Source of the DNA: Desmodesmus armatus
Taxonomy: Eukaryota; Chlorophyta; Chlorophyceae; Sphaeropleales; Scenedesmaceae
DNA: 64,000 nt
Direction: 5' to 3'
Assembly (NCBI GenBank): GCA_007449985.2
Contig: VIIQ02000108.1
Location: 1-64,000, forward strand
In this document: positions 13,031-24,123 of the stretch, piece by piece
How the letters are laid out: each line of letters starts with the position of its first letter
How positions within the stretch are numbered: position 1 is the first letter of the stretch
Notes under the pieces: model-generated
The model's database searches: none
What the model was told of the DNA's origin: nothing
Seen by the model: only the letters and a program-made list of their open reading frames with translations
Position numbers and translations under genes: made by a program

Positions 13031-16000
13031 TGCAGCCGCCGGCAACAGCGGCCTCATTGCTGCAGGCTGGGACTCGCCCCCAAAGCATCAGCAGTTGTTG
13101 TTGCGGCAGCAGCAACAGCAGCAGCAGCAGCAGGATGCAGTCACTGGGAGACAGCCATGCAGTGACGGCTTCATTGTTGCAGGCTGGGACTCTCCCCCAA
13201 AGCAGCAGCAGCAGCAGCAGCAGCTGTTGGAGCAAGAGCAGCAGCAGCAGCAGCAGCTGTTGGAGCAAGAGCAGCAGCAGCACCAGCAGCAGCAGCAGGG
13301 GGAGGAAGAGGTGCAGCAGCTGCAGGACTCACTCTCAGATCACCAGCAGCAGCTGGCAGCACTGCAGCAGCAGCACCAGCAGCAGCAGCAGCTTATCGAC
13401 CAGCTGCAGCAGCAGCGGCAGCAGCAGGTGCAGCAGCTGCGGTCCGCACTCCTTACCCAACAGCAAGAGCACCGACAGCAGCTGCAGCAGCAGCACCAGC
13501 AGTACCAATCGGATGTGGAGACCATGCTGAGGGAACTTCACACTGCACAGACCAGGCACATAAGCAGGGCGGAGGAGTTACAGCAGCAGCTGCGGCAGCA
13601 GAGTGAGCAGCAGCAGGTGGCGATGCTGGGGCGGGGGGAGGCACTGGAACAGCAGCTGAGGGAGGCACAAGCAGCACTGCAGGTAATGATCTGATAGTAC
13701 TGTCGATGTTTAGATGCACCTTTGTACGAAACCTATCATCAACGCTCACAAACTGCTCGTGGTTGTGGTTCCTGGTGGACTCCACCCTCCGGGAGGGCGG
13801 CGGGGAGGAGAGGGGAGGGGGGAGTGCTGCAGCCGTATCCCCACTCCTTCTCCTTCAATGCAGGGCGGGGGGGGGGGGGGGGAGGCACTGGAACATCAGC
13901 AAGGGAAGCACAGGCAGCACTGCAGGTAATGGGGGGCGGGGGAGAGGGGGCGGGGGAGAGGTAGAGAGGGGGGCTTGGGGGGGGGGGGGGGGCGTAGACA
14001 CAGTTGCCACACATAGCCAGGGCGGAAGAGTTACAGCAGCAGCTGCGGCAGCAGAGTGAGCAGCAGCAGGTGGCGATGCTGGGGCGGGGGGAGGCACTGG
14101 AGCAGCAGCTGAGGGAAGCACAAGCAGCACTGCAGGTAAAGGGGCGGAAGGGGGAGAAGGGGCGGGGGGAGGGGGGGTATTGTAACACGTAGACTCAGTT
14201 GCCCCACATAGCAAGAGTGAGGGCCCAGGGTGAGGTGCTGCAGGCGAGGGCAAGCACAACCCACAACCCACCACCACACTCATCTGCTGTTTAGCCAAGA
14301 ACACGTGCTCAATCTCTCTCACTCGCAACCCCCCCCCCCTCGTGCCAACGTTCAAACTGCAGCGTCATGAGGAGCGCTGCAGCATGTAGGAGGTGCAGGG
14401 TGGAGTGCTGCAGGCGAGGGCAAACACACCCACCACCACAACCACCTCTTGTTTAGCCAAGAACACCTCCCGAGAGGCTCATTTTCACCTCCCCCCCCCC
14501 CTTTTAACTGTTTGAATTGCAGCGTCATGAGGAGCGTTGCAGCATGTAGAAGGCGCAGGGTGGAGTGCTGCAGACGAACAAACACACCCACCACCACACC
14601 CACTCCTTGTTTAGCCAATTAGCCAAGAACACTCGCTCTCACTTTCACCCCCCCCCCCTTTTAACTATTTGAATTGCAGCGTCAGGAGGAGCGTTGCAGC
14701 ATGTTGCAGGCTCAGGGTGAGGTGCTGCAGCTGAGGGCAAACACACCCGAATGCATGCGCACCTGTTCTGCAGCCAGCCCACAACATTACCTTACACCTC
14801 CCCCCCCCCCCACACACACACACTGTCAATGCCCATCCCTGCAGCGTCAGGAGGAGCGTTGCAGCATGTTGGAGGCTCAGGGTGAGGTGCTGCAGCTGAG
14901 GGTGGACAGTGCACATGGGGAGACAGCTGACCTGCAGGAACAACTGCTGGCAGCACTGGCGGAAAAGAGTGAGCTGCAGGTGTGTGAGGGGCAGAGTGAG
15001 TGAGTCACTTAGTGTGTTGCAGGGGGGGGGGGCAAGGGGGCCCCACGGGAGTTGGTGTGGTATGAAGGGAAGTGGCCGCCGTGCAGGAGCAACTGCTGGC
15101 AGCACTGGCAGAAAAGAGTGAGCTGCAGGTGTGTGACCAGAGGGAGTACATATACTCTCGTGCATGCTCACTAGCAACCGTCTACTGTGTGGGGGTTGAT
15201 GCACCAGTCACTTAGTGTGTTGCTAGGATGAGGGGGGGGGCACATGGGAATAGGGGTGGTGTGGAGGGAAGTGGCCGCCCTACAGGAGCAACTGCTGGCA
15301 GCACTGGCAGAAAAGAGTGAGCTGCAGGTGTGTGGCCAGAGGGAGTGAGTAACTTTGTGTGTTGCGGGGGGGAGGGGGGGGGGCAAGGGGGCCCCACGGG
15401 AGTTGGTGTGGTGTGGAGGGAAGTGGCCGCCCTGCAGGAGCAGCTGCTGGCAGCACTGGCAGAAAAGAGTGAGCTGCAGGTGTGTGCCAACCACCATGAC
15501 CATAAACACGCACTCTCCTCCCTCCCCCCCCCTGTATGTTTGTGCTGCCACAGATGCAGTGCCTGCAATCAAAGCGGAAGGTAAAATCCCTCCAACCTCC
15601 AGCTGCAGGAGCACCAGCAGCAGCTGATGCTGCAGCAGCTTCCTATACTCATGCACACTCACAACACCCTTCCCCTCCCCCAACCCCAGCCCCCTCCATA
15701 TCCTGCCACAGCGGCAGTGCCTGCAGTCAAAGCAGAGGGTACAATCTTCTTCAAGAGGAACAAGAGCGCTTGCTGGAATCAAACGTGCAGCTTCAAGATC
15801 GCCAGCAGCAGTTGATGCTGCAGCCTGCAGCTTTCACTCACCCCCCCCCCCCCCGCCCCCTCCACACACACACACACACACACTCCCCCCCCCTCCCTGT
15901 CCCGCCACAGCTGCAATGCCTGCAAGCAAAGCAGAAAGTCCAATCTCCCCAAGACAAGCAAGCAAGGCTTCTGGAGGCAAACCTCCAACTGCAAGAACGT

Positions 16001-19000
16001 CAGCAGCAGCTGATGCTGCAGCATCTTCCTACACTCATGCACACTCACAACACCCTCCCCCCCTTCCCCCCCCCCCTTCCCCCCGTGTCTGTGCCACAGC
16101 TGCAATGCCTGCAATCAAAGCAGAAGGTCAAATCCCTCCAAGAGGAACAGGAGCGGTTGTTGGAGTCAAACTTGCAGCTGCAAGAGCGCCAGCAGCAGCT
16201 GATGCTGCAGCAGCTGAGAAGCAATGAAGAGGTCAAGGCCCAGCAGCGGCAGCTGCAGCAGCAGCAGCAGCAGGAGCGGGCGGCACTGGCGGTGAGGGAG
16301 GAGGGTCTGGAGGAGTGTGTGCTGCAACTGCAGGAAGCTAAGGCACTGCTGCAGGTGGGTTGGGGGGGGAGGGGGAGGAGGGTTGCGGGGGGGGGGGGGC
16401 AGTTGGGGGGGGGGGGGTGGTGTATGCTTCCGTGTGTGGTTGGGGAAAGGAGCAGGGGGAGGTGAAGCGAGAAGGCCAAGGGAGGAGGCACTGGAGGAGT
16501 GTGTGGGGCAGCTGCAGGAGGCAAAGGCACTGCTGCAGGTGGGGTTGGGGGCGCGTGTGTGTTGCACATATGGAATTCATGTAAGTCACATACAAGCAAT
16601 CCTATCACATGTGTGCTGAGGAGGGTGGGGTGAGGCAGACAGACACACACCGGGTAGACGAAAGTTGACAAGCCATGGCAGATATGAGGTGCCCAGGAAA
16701 CAGGCAGTAGTCGCTGGATGGCTGCAAAAGTTGCCTGTATTCTTGTTGCCCATGCTGCATGTGTGCTGCCTGTTTGCCGTACTGTGCTGCGCTCTGCTGT
16801 GCTGCGCTCTGCCATGCTGTGTCTTGCTGTCTCCTCCCCCCCCCCCCTACAGGCTGAGGTGGAGCAGCAGCACATCAGCTTTTCCTGGCCGTCCCTGACA
16901 GGCTGCTTGTCCTTTTCTGCTGAGGTAACGCTGTACGCTGCTGTGCTGTGTCTTGCTGTCTCATCCCCCCCTCCCCCTACAGGCTGAGGTGGAGCAGCAG
17001 CACAGGCACATCAGGGGCATGATACAGCAGCTACAGCAGCAGGAGCAGCTCATGATCGCTGACGTGCGCGCGGCAAAGGTGCGTGCACATAGGGGGGGGG
17101 CAGTAATGTGTTGAAAGTGGGCACCACGGTAGGCTGTGTTGGGTGGGGATGTATGGCAGCCACGCCTGCTGAGAGCCTGGCCGGACACAGCACAGCACAT
17201 CTTAGCACGGTCAACCACAGCAGGACACAGAGCAGTGGGTCCCAGCACAGTGCAGCACAGCACTGCTGGCAAGCGTGGCCGTTGCTTGCAAGCACACCAC
17301 CTGCAGCAATGTGACTGCACCCTAGCTGTAGTACGTGGTTGATAGCATGTCGGCTGAGAGCATGGCATAGATCAGGGATGACAGAAGCGCAGGTGCTTCA
17401 GGGGGCCGCAAGCGGCTGATGTTTGTTGCTGTGTGAGCTGTATCCGTGGTGCTGGTGATTTGGTGTAGGCCACCACCACTACCACCCCTTTTTCGGTGTA
17501 GTCCACCACCACCACCCCTTCCCTCCTCTCTCCTCCCCTCCGCCTTCTCCCCCCCCCCCTCTGCTACCTGCTTGACTAGAAGTCAGAGTCGCAGCGCTCA
17601 CCCGACATTTCTGAGTCATCAGCTGTCATCCCTCAAGGGTCAAGTCCGTACAGAGAGACCACGCTCGGCTGCTGAGGACAGAAATGCCAAGGACTCCCCC
17701 CCCCTCTCTGATACCTGAACACAACCACTACCCTCTTTGCTCTCGCCTTGCCCCCCCCCCCCCCCCACCGACCTCAGGGCTCCTACCTGCTTGACTTGAA
17801 GACCGAGTCGCAGCGCTCAACCGAGCTTAGTCATCAGCTGTCATCACTAAAGGCACAACTGAAGGAGACCCAGTCAATGCTCAAGTCCTCCATAGGGACC
17901 ACGCTCGACTGCTGAGGCTAGAAATGCCAACAATCTACCTCCCCTCCTCTCTTTGTGTTTGAAGTATCCTCAACATCACCACCACCCTCTTTTCTCCTCT
18001 CTCCCCCCCCCACCGCCCGCCACCCCCACCCCCCTCAGGGCTCCTACCTGCTTGACCTCAAGTCAGAATCTAAGCGCTCAACCGAGCTTAGTCATCAGCT
18101 GTCATCACTCAAAGCCCAACTGAAGGAGACCTCGTCAAAGCTCAAGTCCCTTCAAAGGGACCACGCGCGACTGCTAGAGAAAAAGCTAGAGGGAGACAGA
18201 CGTGTCAGCAGCCTGCAGCACAAGCTCCAGCAGGCGCAGGGGCAGCAGCAGGGCAGCAATGCACGAAACAGCGGCAGCAATGGCAGCAGCAATGGCGGCA
18301 GCTGGCAGCACAAGCTACAGCTGGCCCAGGGGCAGCAGCAGGGCAGCAATGCGCGAAACAGCGGCAGCAATGGCAGCAGCAATGGCGGCAGCAATGGCAG
18401 CAGCTTGCAGCACAAGCTGCAGCAGGGGGAGGTGCGAGGGCAGCAACGCAGCAGCATGAGAAACAGCAGCAGTAACGGCGGCTGTGGCAGCAATGGCGGT
18501 GGCAGCAATGGCGGTGGCAGCAATGGCGGCGGCAGCAATGGCGGGCAGCTGTCCAAGCTGCAGCATGTGCAGGGAGAGCCCGGCAGGGGAGGAAACAGCA
18601 GAGGCAGCAGTGGCAATGGTTGGGGTGGGGCAGGTGGGGAAGGAGATCCCCAGCAGCAGCAGCAGCAGCAGCGCCAGCAGCAGCAGCGCCAGCAGCAGCA
18701 GCAGGAAGGGAATGGTGGGGAGCTGCCTGCTGCTGCTGCTGCTGGTGACCTGAGCAGTGTTGTTGCTGCAGAGCAGGCAGCTAGGCTGGCAGCAGCAGAG
18801 GCAAAGGTGAGGGAGTGTGACCGACACTGAGCTTTCGAGTAAAATCACATGCGTGTTATATTGCGATGTTATTGACAGTTTGAAAGGATTATGTAATGAT
18901 GTGCTGGGCGTGGAATGTTGGCTGTCACAGCAGTGCTGAGTCCTGTGTTGCGTGCTAGGGGCGTCTACACACATCACTCGCCTCATCCCCTCTCACTCAC

Positions 19001-19561
19001 CCTCTCTCAGTCTCACTCACGTGCCCCCTCACTCTTTTTCATACACTCTATGTCAGCAGCAGAGGCCAAGGTGAGGGAGTGAGGGAGGCATGGTAGGAAT
19101 TGTGCGAGCAAGGGAGTCACACATGTGTAAGGAGAGGGGGGGAGGGTGTTACATTGGATACCACTTACGAGTGGCTACTTACAAGTAACTACCACTTCCA
19201 CCGCTGGGCTGTAACTCTCCGTACTGGCCATGAGGGTTTCAGTACCAGGCTTCAGGGACCCTTGTCCCCCACCCCAAACCCTCCGATCCCTGTGTCTGGC
19301 TGATGTGGTTTATTTTATCATTGTGAAACACAATGATGTTGTTATATTATATTCAAAAATGCAATCTTAATTGCTGATGGCCCTGCAGGCTGTCGAGCTT
19401 GAAGGTGAGAACCGCATCCTCAGTGACATTCTGGCAGCACTGGGACAGGAGCTGACAGAACCACACCAACCGCTGCTGCACAAAGGCAACAGCAGCAGCA
19501 GCAGTGGTGTGATAGGGATGTCTGCAGGACCACAACTACATGCAGCAGCGACAGCAACACT

Positions 19562-19602
<41 letters not shown>

Positions 19603-22328
19603 GGCGCCGGGTGGCGTCACCTGTAGACATGCCGCATCAGCAGCAACAAGGGTGGGAGCCCTTGCAGCAGCAGCAGCAGCAGTGGTGGATGCCTGCAAGC
19701 GAGCAGCCGCCCCAGCAGCAGCAGCAGCAGGGTGGTGGCCTGTCAGGTCTGTTCATGTCCCCAGTCAAAGGCCTAATGCAGACCCTGTCAGAGGAAACTG
19801 CCACTGCTGCCACAGCCGCTACTGCTGCTGCTGCTCCTGCTGCTGACCCTGTAGCCCAGCAGCGCAGTGAAGCGGCAGCAGCCATCCTACGACAGCAGCA
19901 GAAAGGCCCAGCAGCAGCTGCAGCAGCAGCAGCAGCAGCACGCCAGCACCATACTGCTGCTGCTGGACAGGCCTGCCAACAGGAACCTCTCACTCTTCCT
20001 CTCTCTCACTCCTCTCACAGACCACACCCGCCACAGTCGCGTCACCAGCAGCAGCAGCAGTGCCAGTCTGATGCTGTCCCCTGGCGGCTGCTGCCAGATT
20101 TTGCCAACAGTAGGATCCTCAGACGAGAGGCACGAGCAGCAGCAGCAGCAGCAGGAGGGCGCAAGGCAGCAGCAGCCATCCAAGCCAACAGCAGCAGCAG
20201 CACCCTTGGGCTAAGTGGGCGGGGTGGGGGTGGGGGTCACATAGGAGGTGGTACCAGCAGAGGCGGCAGCAGCAGTGACGCTCTGCCTGTACTCAGCTGC
20301 TTTGATGTCACTTCACACTGTGGCATCTGGACCACTGGTGACCTCTCAGCCAACCCCTGGGGGCTGCGATCCGAGCAGCAGCAGCAGCAGAAGCTGAAGC
20401 AGCAGCAAAGGCAGGAGCGCAAACAGCAGCAGCAGCAGCAGTCAGGGCAGCCAGCAGCAAGCTTTGAGCTGTTTGGCGCAGGTTGGGCACCCCTCCCGCC
20501 ACACCAACCAGCTTGGACAGCTGCACACAGCACATGGCCCCCCCAGCAGCAGCAGCAGCAGCAGCAAGGGAAGGGACCCCAGCAGCAGCAGCAGCAGCAG
20601 CAGCATCAGCAGCAGGAGCCTCAGCATCAGGCAGGTGGTGCTGACGTGATGCAAAGTCAGCCAAACCTACAGGGTGCTGACACAACAGCAGCAGCAGCAG
20701 CAGTAGGAGCGCCGCCACAGCAGCAGCAGCAGCAGCAGCAGCAGTCAGGGGGCCTCCTTGGGCTGTTGGGTGACACCCGGCTGGGTGACACCATGAGGGT
20801 TGCACTGCACCGTGGGGGGCTGGTGTCACCTAGCAGAGCTGATAGCCCGGCAGGAGATAGGGCTGTCCAAAAAAACCCTGCACCAACAGCAGCAGCACCG
20901 CACCAGGAGCAGCAGCAGCAGCAGCAGCACCAGCAGCAGCAGGGAGCAGGCATCACCCAAGATCAGCAGCTTCACAGCAGCAGCAATGGCAGAGGCAGCG
21001 TTGCCCAATGGCAGCAGCGGCTGCCCTCGACGCCAAACTGGGTGCTGGCCCTGTCTCCTGCAAAGCAGCAGCAGCAGCAGAAAGAGCAGGATTTGCTCGA
21101 CTGCATGGGGTTTTCCTCACTGCAGAACCCTGGTCAGGGGGAAAGGGACGAGGGTCTGACACCTGCAAGGAATAAACGCGAAGGCGGCGCCAGCAGCCCG
21201 CAAAACACCTCTCTCGCTGCCATACAGGGACTGCAGCAGTGGTCGTACCCACGCACAGCTGCCGCCGCTGCCGCCACTGCTGCTGCTGCTGCTGCTGCGG
21301 GGGCTGAGGCTGCTGCAGGACAGCTTGGTCATGTTCACGCACTGCAGCAGCAGCAGCCCCGACAGGTGGCGGGAATGTTTCCACAGGGGCCTTGGGAGCA
21401 AGATGAAAGCTTTGTGGGGTTTTCAAGTCCTAAGGAGTACAGCTGCAGCGGCAGCATGTACGTTCCGCTCGTCGCCGCCGAAGCGAGCTGCCGGTCGGTG
21501 CGGTCCGCCGTCCTCCTGGCGTCGGTTGACCTCCGACAGCTCAACGGGGATGCTGCAGTGGCAGAGGCCGTTGCGGCAGCCGCAAAGTGCCGAAACATGT
21601 GCGACGATTTGCACCTACAGTTGGCCAAAATGTTGGGCACGCCTTCGGAAAGGAGCGCTTTAGCAGCGGCTCTTGACGCTGCTGCTGGTGCGGAGCGAAC
21701 CGCGACAAACACCATCACCGGTACCGCGATAGTGCGGTCGGGGCGGTCGAGTCGCAACAGCAGCAAGCGCGGTTCGTCGGTGCTGTTTGAGCAGTGGACC
21801 GAGCTACAGCGGCAGGTGCAGGAGGTGGAAGGCCTCATGCTTGAATCTGACGGAGTATCCCCTGAAGCCTCCACTCTGGCTCTCACACAAGCAGGTGCTG
21901 ACACAGCAGCAGCAGCAGCAGGGCGAAGCAGCAGGGAGCGTTCAGGGACACAGCCCGGCAGCAGCAGCAGCAGTGAAGACGTGCAGTTTGTTGACGCACA
22001 GGACGTGCACGAAGTTGTGTCGCAAGCTGTCACGACAGCAGATGCCCTCAGTAGCCAAGCGCTGGTCAATGTAGCGGTCAACATGATCGGCACTCACTTG
22101 CGCGTCTGCCAAACAGACCCTGGTTCCTCCAGCCACAGCTACGCGCAGCAGCAGCAGCAGCAGCATGTATATGTGCGGGAGGGTGGCGAGCTACACACCG
22201 TACGGTCACAGCCAGCAGATGGAGTAGCGGCAGCAGCAGGCACACAGCGTGCTGCTGGTGGTGGTAGGTGGAGTCTGGGGCTGCCCAGCCTGCGGGATCT
22301 ACTGTTGCCTCACAGCCTGAGGGGCTAG
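10447..22328 (+). CDS. Giant Gln-rich coiled-coil protein, function unknown
   Basis: Seven exons: 10447-10683, 10941-13682, 14845-14979, 16100-16354, 16983-17078, 18039-18806, 19389-22328. Every exon length is a multiple of three and every intron is phase 0, giving about 2,390 residues. The ATG at 10447 is tentative. Exon 2 (residues about 80-993) is dominated by CAG-encoded poly-Gln and carries two internal repeats: RRPPNFSEDIEVSTSGLG near 11820 and RRPTNFSEDIELPTSGLG near 12590, and AGWDSPPK twice near 13065 and 13180. Exons 3-6 are heptad-like coiled coil (EERCSMLEAQGEVLQLR; LQSKQKVKSLQEEQERLL; ELSHQLSSLKAQLKETSSK). The last exon mixes poly-Gln and Ala with a less repetitive region (about 21440-22080) that may fold. 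No enzymatic motif is visible. A scaffold or condensate-forming role is only a guess from composition. The unusual feature is that almost every exon has decayed partial copies beside it. Confidence 0.75.
13862..14138 (+). repeat. Two decayed copies of the 3' end of Gln-rich gene exon 2
   Basis: The exon 2 end (13558-13682, coding RAEELQQQLRQQSEQQQ and onward) recurs almost perfectly at 14014-14138 and in shortened, mutated form at 13878-13927. Both end in the same CTGCAG plus GTA donor. The 14014 copy stays open, but its only upstream AG sites leave it out of frame with phase-0 exon 2, so it is not a simple extra exon. G-runs separate the copies. Confidence 0.88.
14206..14905 (+). repeat. Tandem array of exon 3 5' parts (four or five copies, period about 160 bp)
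   Basis: The acceptor plus start of exon 3 (TTGCAG then CGTCAGGAGGAGCGTTGC) appears at 14358, 14518, 14680 and 14845, with a more diverged remnant at about 14215-14250. The first two full copies read ATG-TAG where the intact copy reads ATG-TTG, so they contain a stop. The 14680 copy is open and even reads in frame into the 14845 exon. Only 14845 continues into the full exon. Confidence 0.88.
15083..15481 (+). repeat. Three decayed copies of exon 3 3' part plus donor
   Basis: The end of exon 3 (CAGGAACAACTGCTGGCAGC through GAGCTGCAG and the GTGTGTG donor, 14935-14986) recurs at 15083-15136, 15282-15335 and 15435-15488. Each copy is joined to the same intron sequence (AGTGAGTCACTTAGTGTGTT and a G-run). 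All lie downstream of the intact exon; the period is about 150-200 bp. Confidence 0.88.
15553..16225 (+). repeat. Four-copy array of exon 4 5' parts; the last copy is the intact exon
   Basis: The block starting CTGCAATGCCTGCAATCAAA and ending at GCTGATGCTGCAGCAGCTTCC occurs at about 15553, 15710, 15910 and 16100. The first three carry indels that break the reading frame and then run into C/A-rich intron sequence (CCTATACTCATGCACACTCA and similar). The 16100 copy continues into the rest of exon 4. Confidence 0.9.
16482..16540 (+). repeat. Copy of exon 4 3' end plus donor
   Basis: GAGGAGGCACTGGAGGAGTG through CACTGCTGCAG and GTGGGG repeats the end of exon 4 (16297-16360). It is flanked by G-runs and lies downstream of the exon. 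Confidence 0.82.
16853..16930 (+). repeat. Decayed copy of exon 5 5' part with acceptor
   Basis: CCCCCTACAG followed by GCTGAGGTGGAGCAGCAGCA at 16843-16872 duplicates the acceptor and start of exon 5 at 16973-17002, together with the upstream CTGTGCTGTGTCTTGCTGTC. The copy diverges after about 25 coding bases. Confidence 0.85.
17571..17935 (+). repeat. Two decayed copies of exon 6 5' part
   Basis: The start of exon 6 (GGCTCCTACCTGCTTGACCT through the GACCACGCGCGACTGCT region, 18039-18180) is repeated at 17779-17920 with a small deletion, and at 17565-17680 in a more decayed form with a TAG where the exon has a Leu codon. Both precede the intact exon and have C-run acceptor contexts. Confidence 0.9.
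19053..19082 (+). repeat. Short copy of exon 6 3' end plus donor
   Basis: CAGCAGCAGAGGCCAAGGTG followed by AGGGAGTG matches the exon 6 end and donor at 18790-18818. It lies in the intron downstream of the exon. Confidence 0.7.
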
Positions 22329-22860
22329 CGGTCAAGGTGCTTTAATAGGGGGAGGCAGGGAGGATGATCATGCACACAGCCGCACACAGCCATGTGCACC
22401 TGCAGCTGCAGGAGTGGTTTGCAGGAAGGGGGGTTGACCAGCTGCTTGGCACACTGTCACAACTAGCCAATGCAGCAGCAGCAGCTGACAAACAGAAGAG
22501 TGTTGTGGTGGTGGTGGGTGGAGCTTGGGGCTCCCCAGTGCTTGAAGAGCTGCGCCTCACAGCCTGAGGGGCCAGCAACTGAGGTCGCATTTGTATTGGA
22601 AGGAGGATCACACACAGCCATGCGCACCTGCAGTGGCAGGAGTGTTTTGCAGGTGGGCGGGCTGACCAGCTGCGCACACAACCTACAACTTACAACCCCT
22701 ATCAGCCCAAGTGTCTTACACACGGTCACAACCAGCCAGTGCAGCAGCTGCCTCCGGCACAGCGGGTTGGTAGTGGTGGTGGGGGGTTGTGTCTGTAATG
22801 GGAGGTGGAGCTTTGGGGCTCCCCAGCCTGTTTGAACTGCCGCAGCGGCTGCCTCTCAGC
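22262..22860 (+). repeat. Tandem copies of the 3' end of the Gln-rich gene
   Basis: The C-terminal coding end with its stop (22262-22328: GGTGGAGTCTGGGGCTGCCC through CACAGCCTGAGGGGCTAG) recurs at 22518-22575 and 22800-22860, with the intervening CTGCAGGAGTGGTTTGCAGG block also repeated (22408, 22631). The period is about 256-280 bp. The downstream copies are untranslated. A TGTAA word (22793-22797) inside this array is a possible polyadenylation signal. Confidence 0.82.
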
Positions 22861-24123
22861 TTGCCAAGCTCGGAGGGTTATGAGGCTGTTAGGCCAGGCT
22901 GCAACACTGGGGTCACACGGTGTCATGCTGTAGCTGTGTGGCTTACAACCTCACTGTTCAGGTTAACTGGCTGAACCTCAACCTGATGGTGAACAGGATG
23001 GTGGGGTGGGAGTGGATGCTTGGAGCATCCCAAGTTGTGAAGGGGGCACAGGTTCAACCAAGTTGGCTGTTTGTCCAGAGGTTGACTGGTGATACCATGG
23101 TGTGGCCATGTAAGGCTGGCTAGCCTGGATAGCTATGTGTGTGTACTACACTAGTAGTTGACAGGCTCTATGCCATGCGTTGGAATATCTCATGTCTGAC
23201 TGAACCCATGGGTCTTATGATGCGCAGTACATGGCATGCCATGCTTGTGTACTGTGTGACGCAGCAGCATAGGACATGACCTCTTGGTCCTGTGAGTCCT
23301 CTGGCAAGGCTTGCATGCCTCGATTGAACTGCAGTATAAGTTGCACAAAGATAAGGGTGTCAGTTGCGCTCCTGACACCCTTCTCTGTGTAGTTGCTGCC
23401 GCCACTACTTCTTTTCGTTGACAGACACGGCAGCTTCAGCCTCTGCGATCTTATTATAACACTAGTGTTGGCACCGCAAGGCAGGCCTGTATGAGCCTGA
23501 AAGGACTCAGTTAGGTACAGTCATCAGGAGTGACTCATGACTCATCACGCAAGGTGTACAGTAACTATAAATTATTGTTGCAGGGTGATGGCCTGAACAA
23601 CCCACAGGTACCACCGTAGTACTTCTCATTGTATGGCCGAGGAGGGCGGGGGCCGCAGGCCCGCATGACATCTGATATTCTATTGCAGCGCCCATTCCCA
23701 GGCATTTTATGATGGGGTATCAGTGTGCCAAAGTGTGCAGCTGGCCATGCTGCCGGCTAGTGGGCCGCCCGGGTTGGGGTTTAGGGTTTAGGCCAACCAG
23801 CCCAAAACCCTTACACCATGTCGCAGGAGGGGGGCCAGGGCACAATGGTGCCGTGACAGGTGTTGAGTGAGGGTTGTCTGTAAGTTTGGTAGGTACACGT
23901 GTAACACGTATGTATGTACCTCAAAAAGAAGAGTCATCCGGGCAGCAGCACCCCCGCCACAACGCAGTGGTGCAGTACTGCGGGCACTAATCACTAATCA
24001 CTCACTGCAGTTACATTGGAGGGACTGTAGGACCCTGTCAGTGCACTTTGTGATGTTCTGTTATTGTTCCTGTCAATAAGCCTAGGCCCAGTAGGACACC
24101 ACCCCTTGTTGCAGGCAGCACGC
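22329..24123. other. Intergenic region between the Gln-rich gene and the transposon
   Basis: After the tandem 3'-end copies there is no recognisable gene. The stretch holds a 60-bp coding-like repeat shared with 36541-36600 and a short telomere-like run (GGTTTAGGGTTTAGG at about 23776-23791). TGTAA words occur at 23108 and 23878. The remainder shows nothing I can name. Confidence 0.5.
23405..23463 (-). repeat. Dispersed coding-like repeat (pair with 36541-36600)
   Basis: Read on the minus strand, both places encode KIAEAEA-x-VSVNEKK, differing by a synonymous third-base change in the Ile codon and a Val/Ala replacement. Here the peptide is followed directly by a stop. The distant copy continues inside a 288-codon ORF. 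Conservation of the reading frame suggests a piece of a dispersed gene or transposon protein, not chance. Confidence 0.6.

Noticed and set aside
14014..14138. Copy of the exon 2 end as a genuine extra exon
   Set aside because: The frame is open, but the available upstream AG sites put it one base out of phase with the preceding and following phase-0 exons.
15536..16465. 309-codon open frame spanning four exon 4 copies
   Set aside because: It runs through intron C-runs and damaged copies; openness is accidental. Only 16100-16354 has splice sites in phase with the neighbours.
23776..23791. Telomere-like GGTTTAGGGTTTAGG
   Set aside because: Only about two units of the algal/plant TTTAGGG repeat; too short to call an interstitial telomere.
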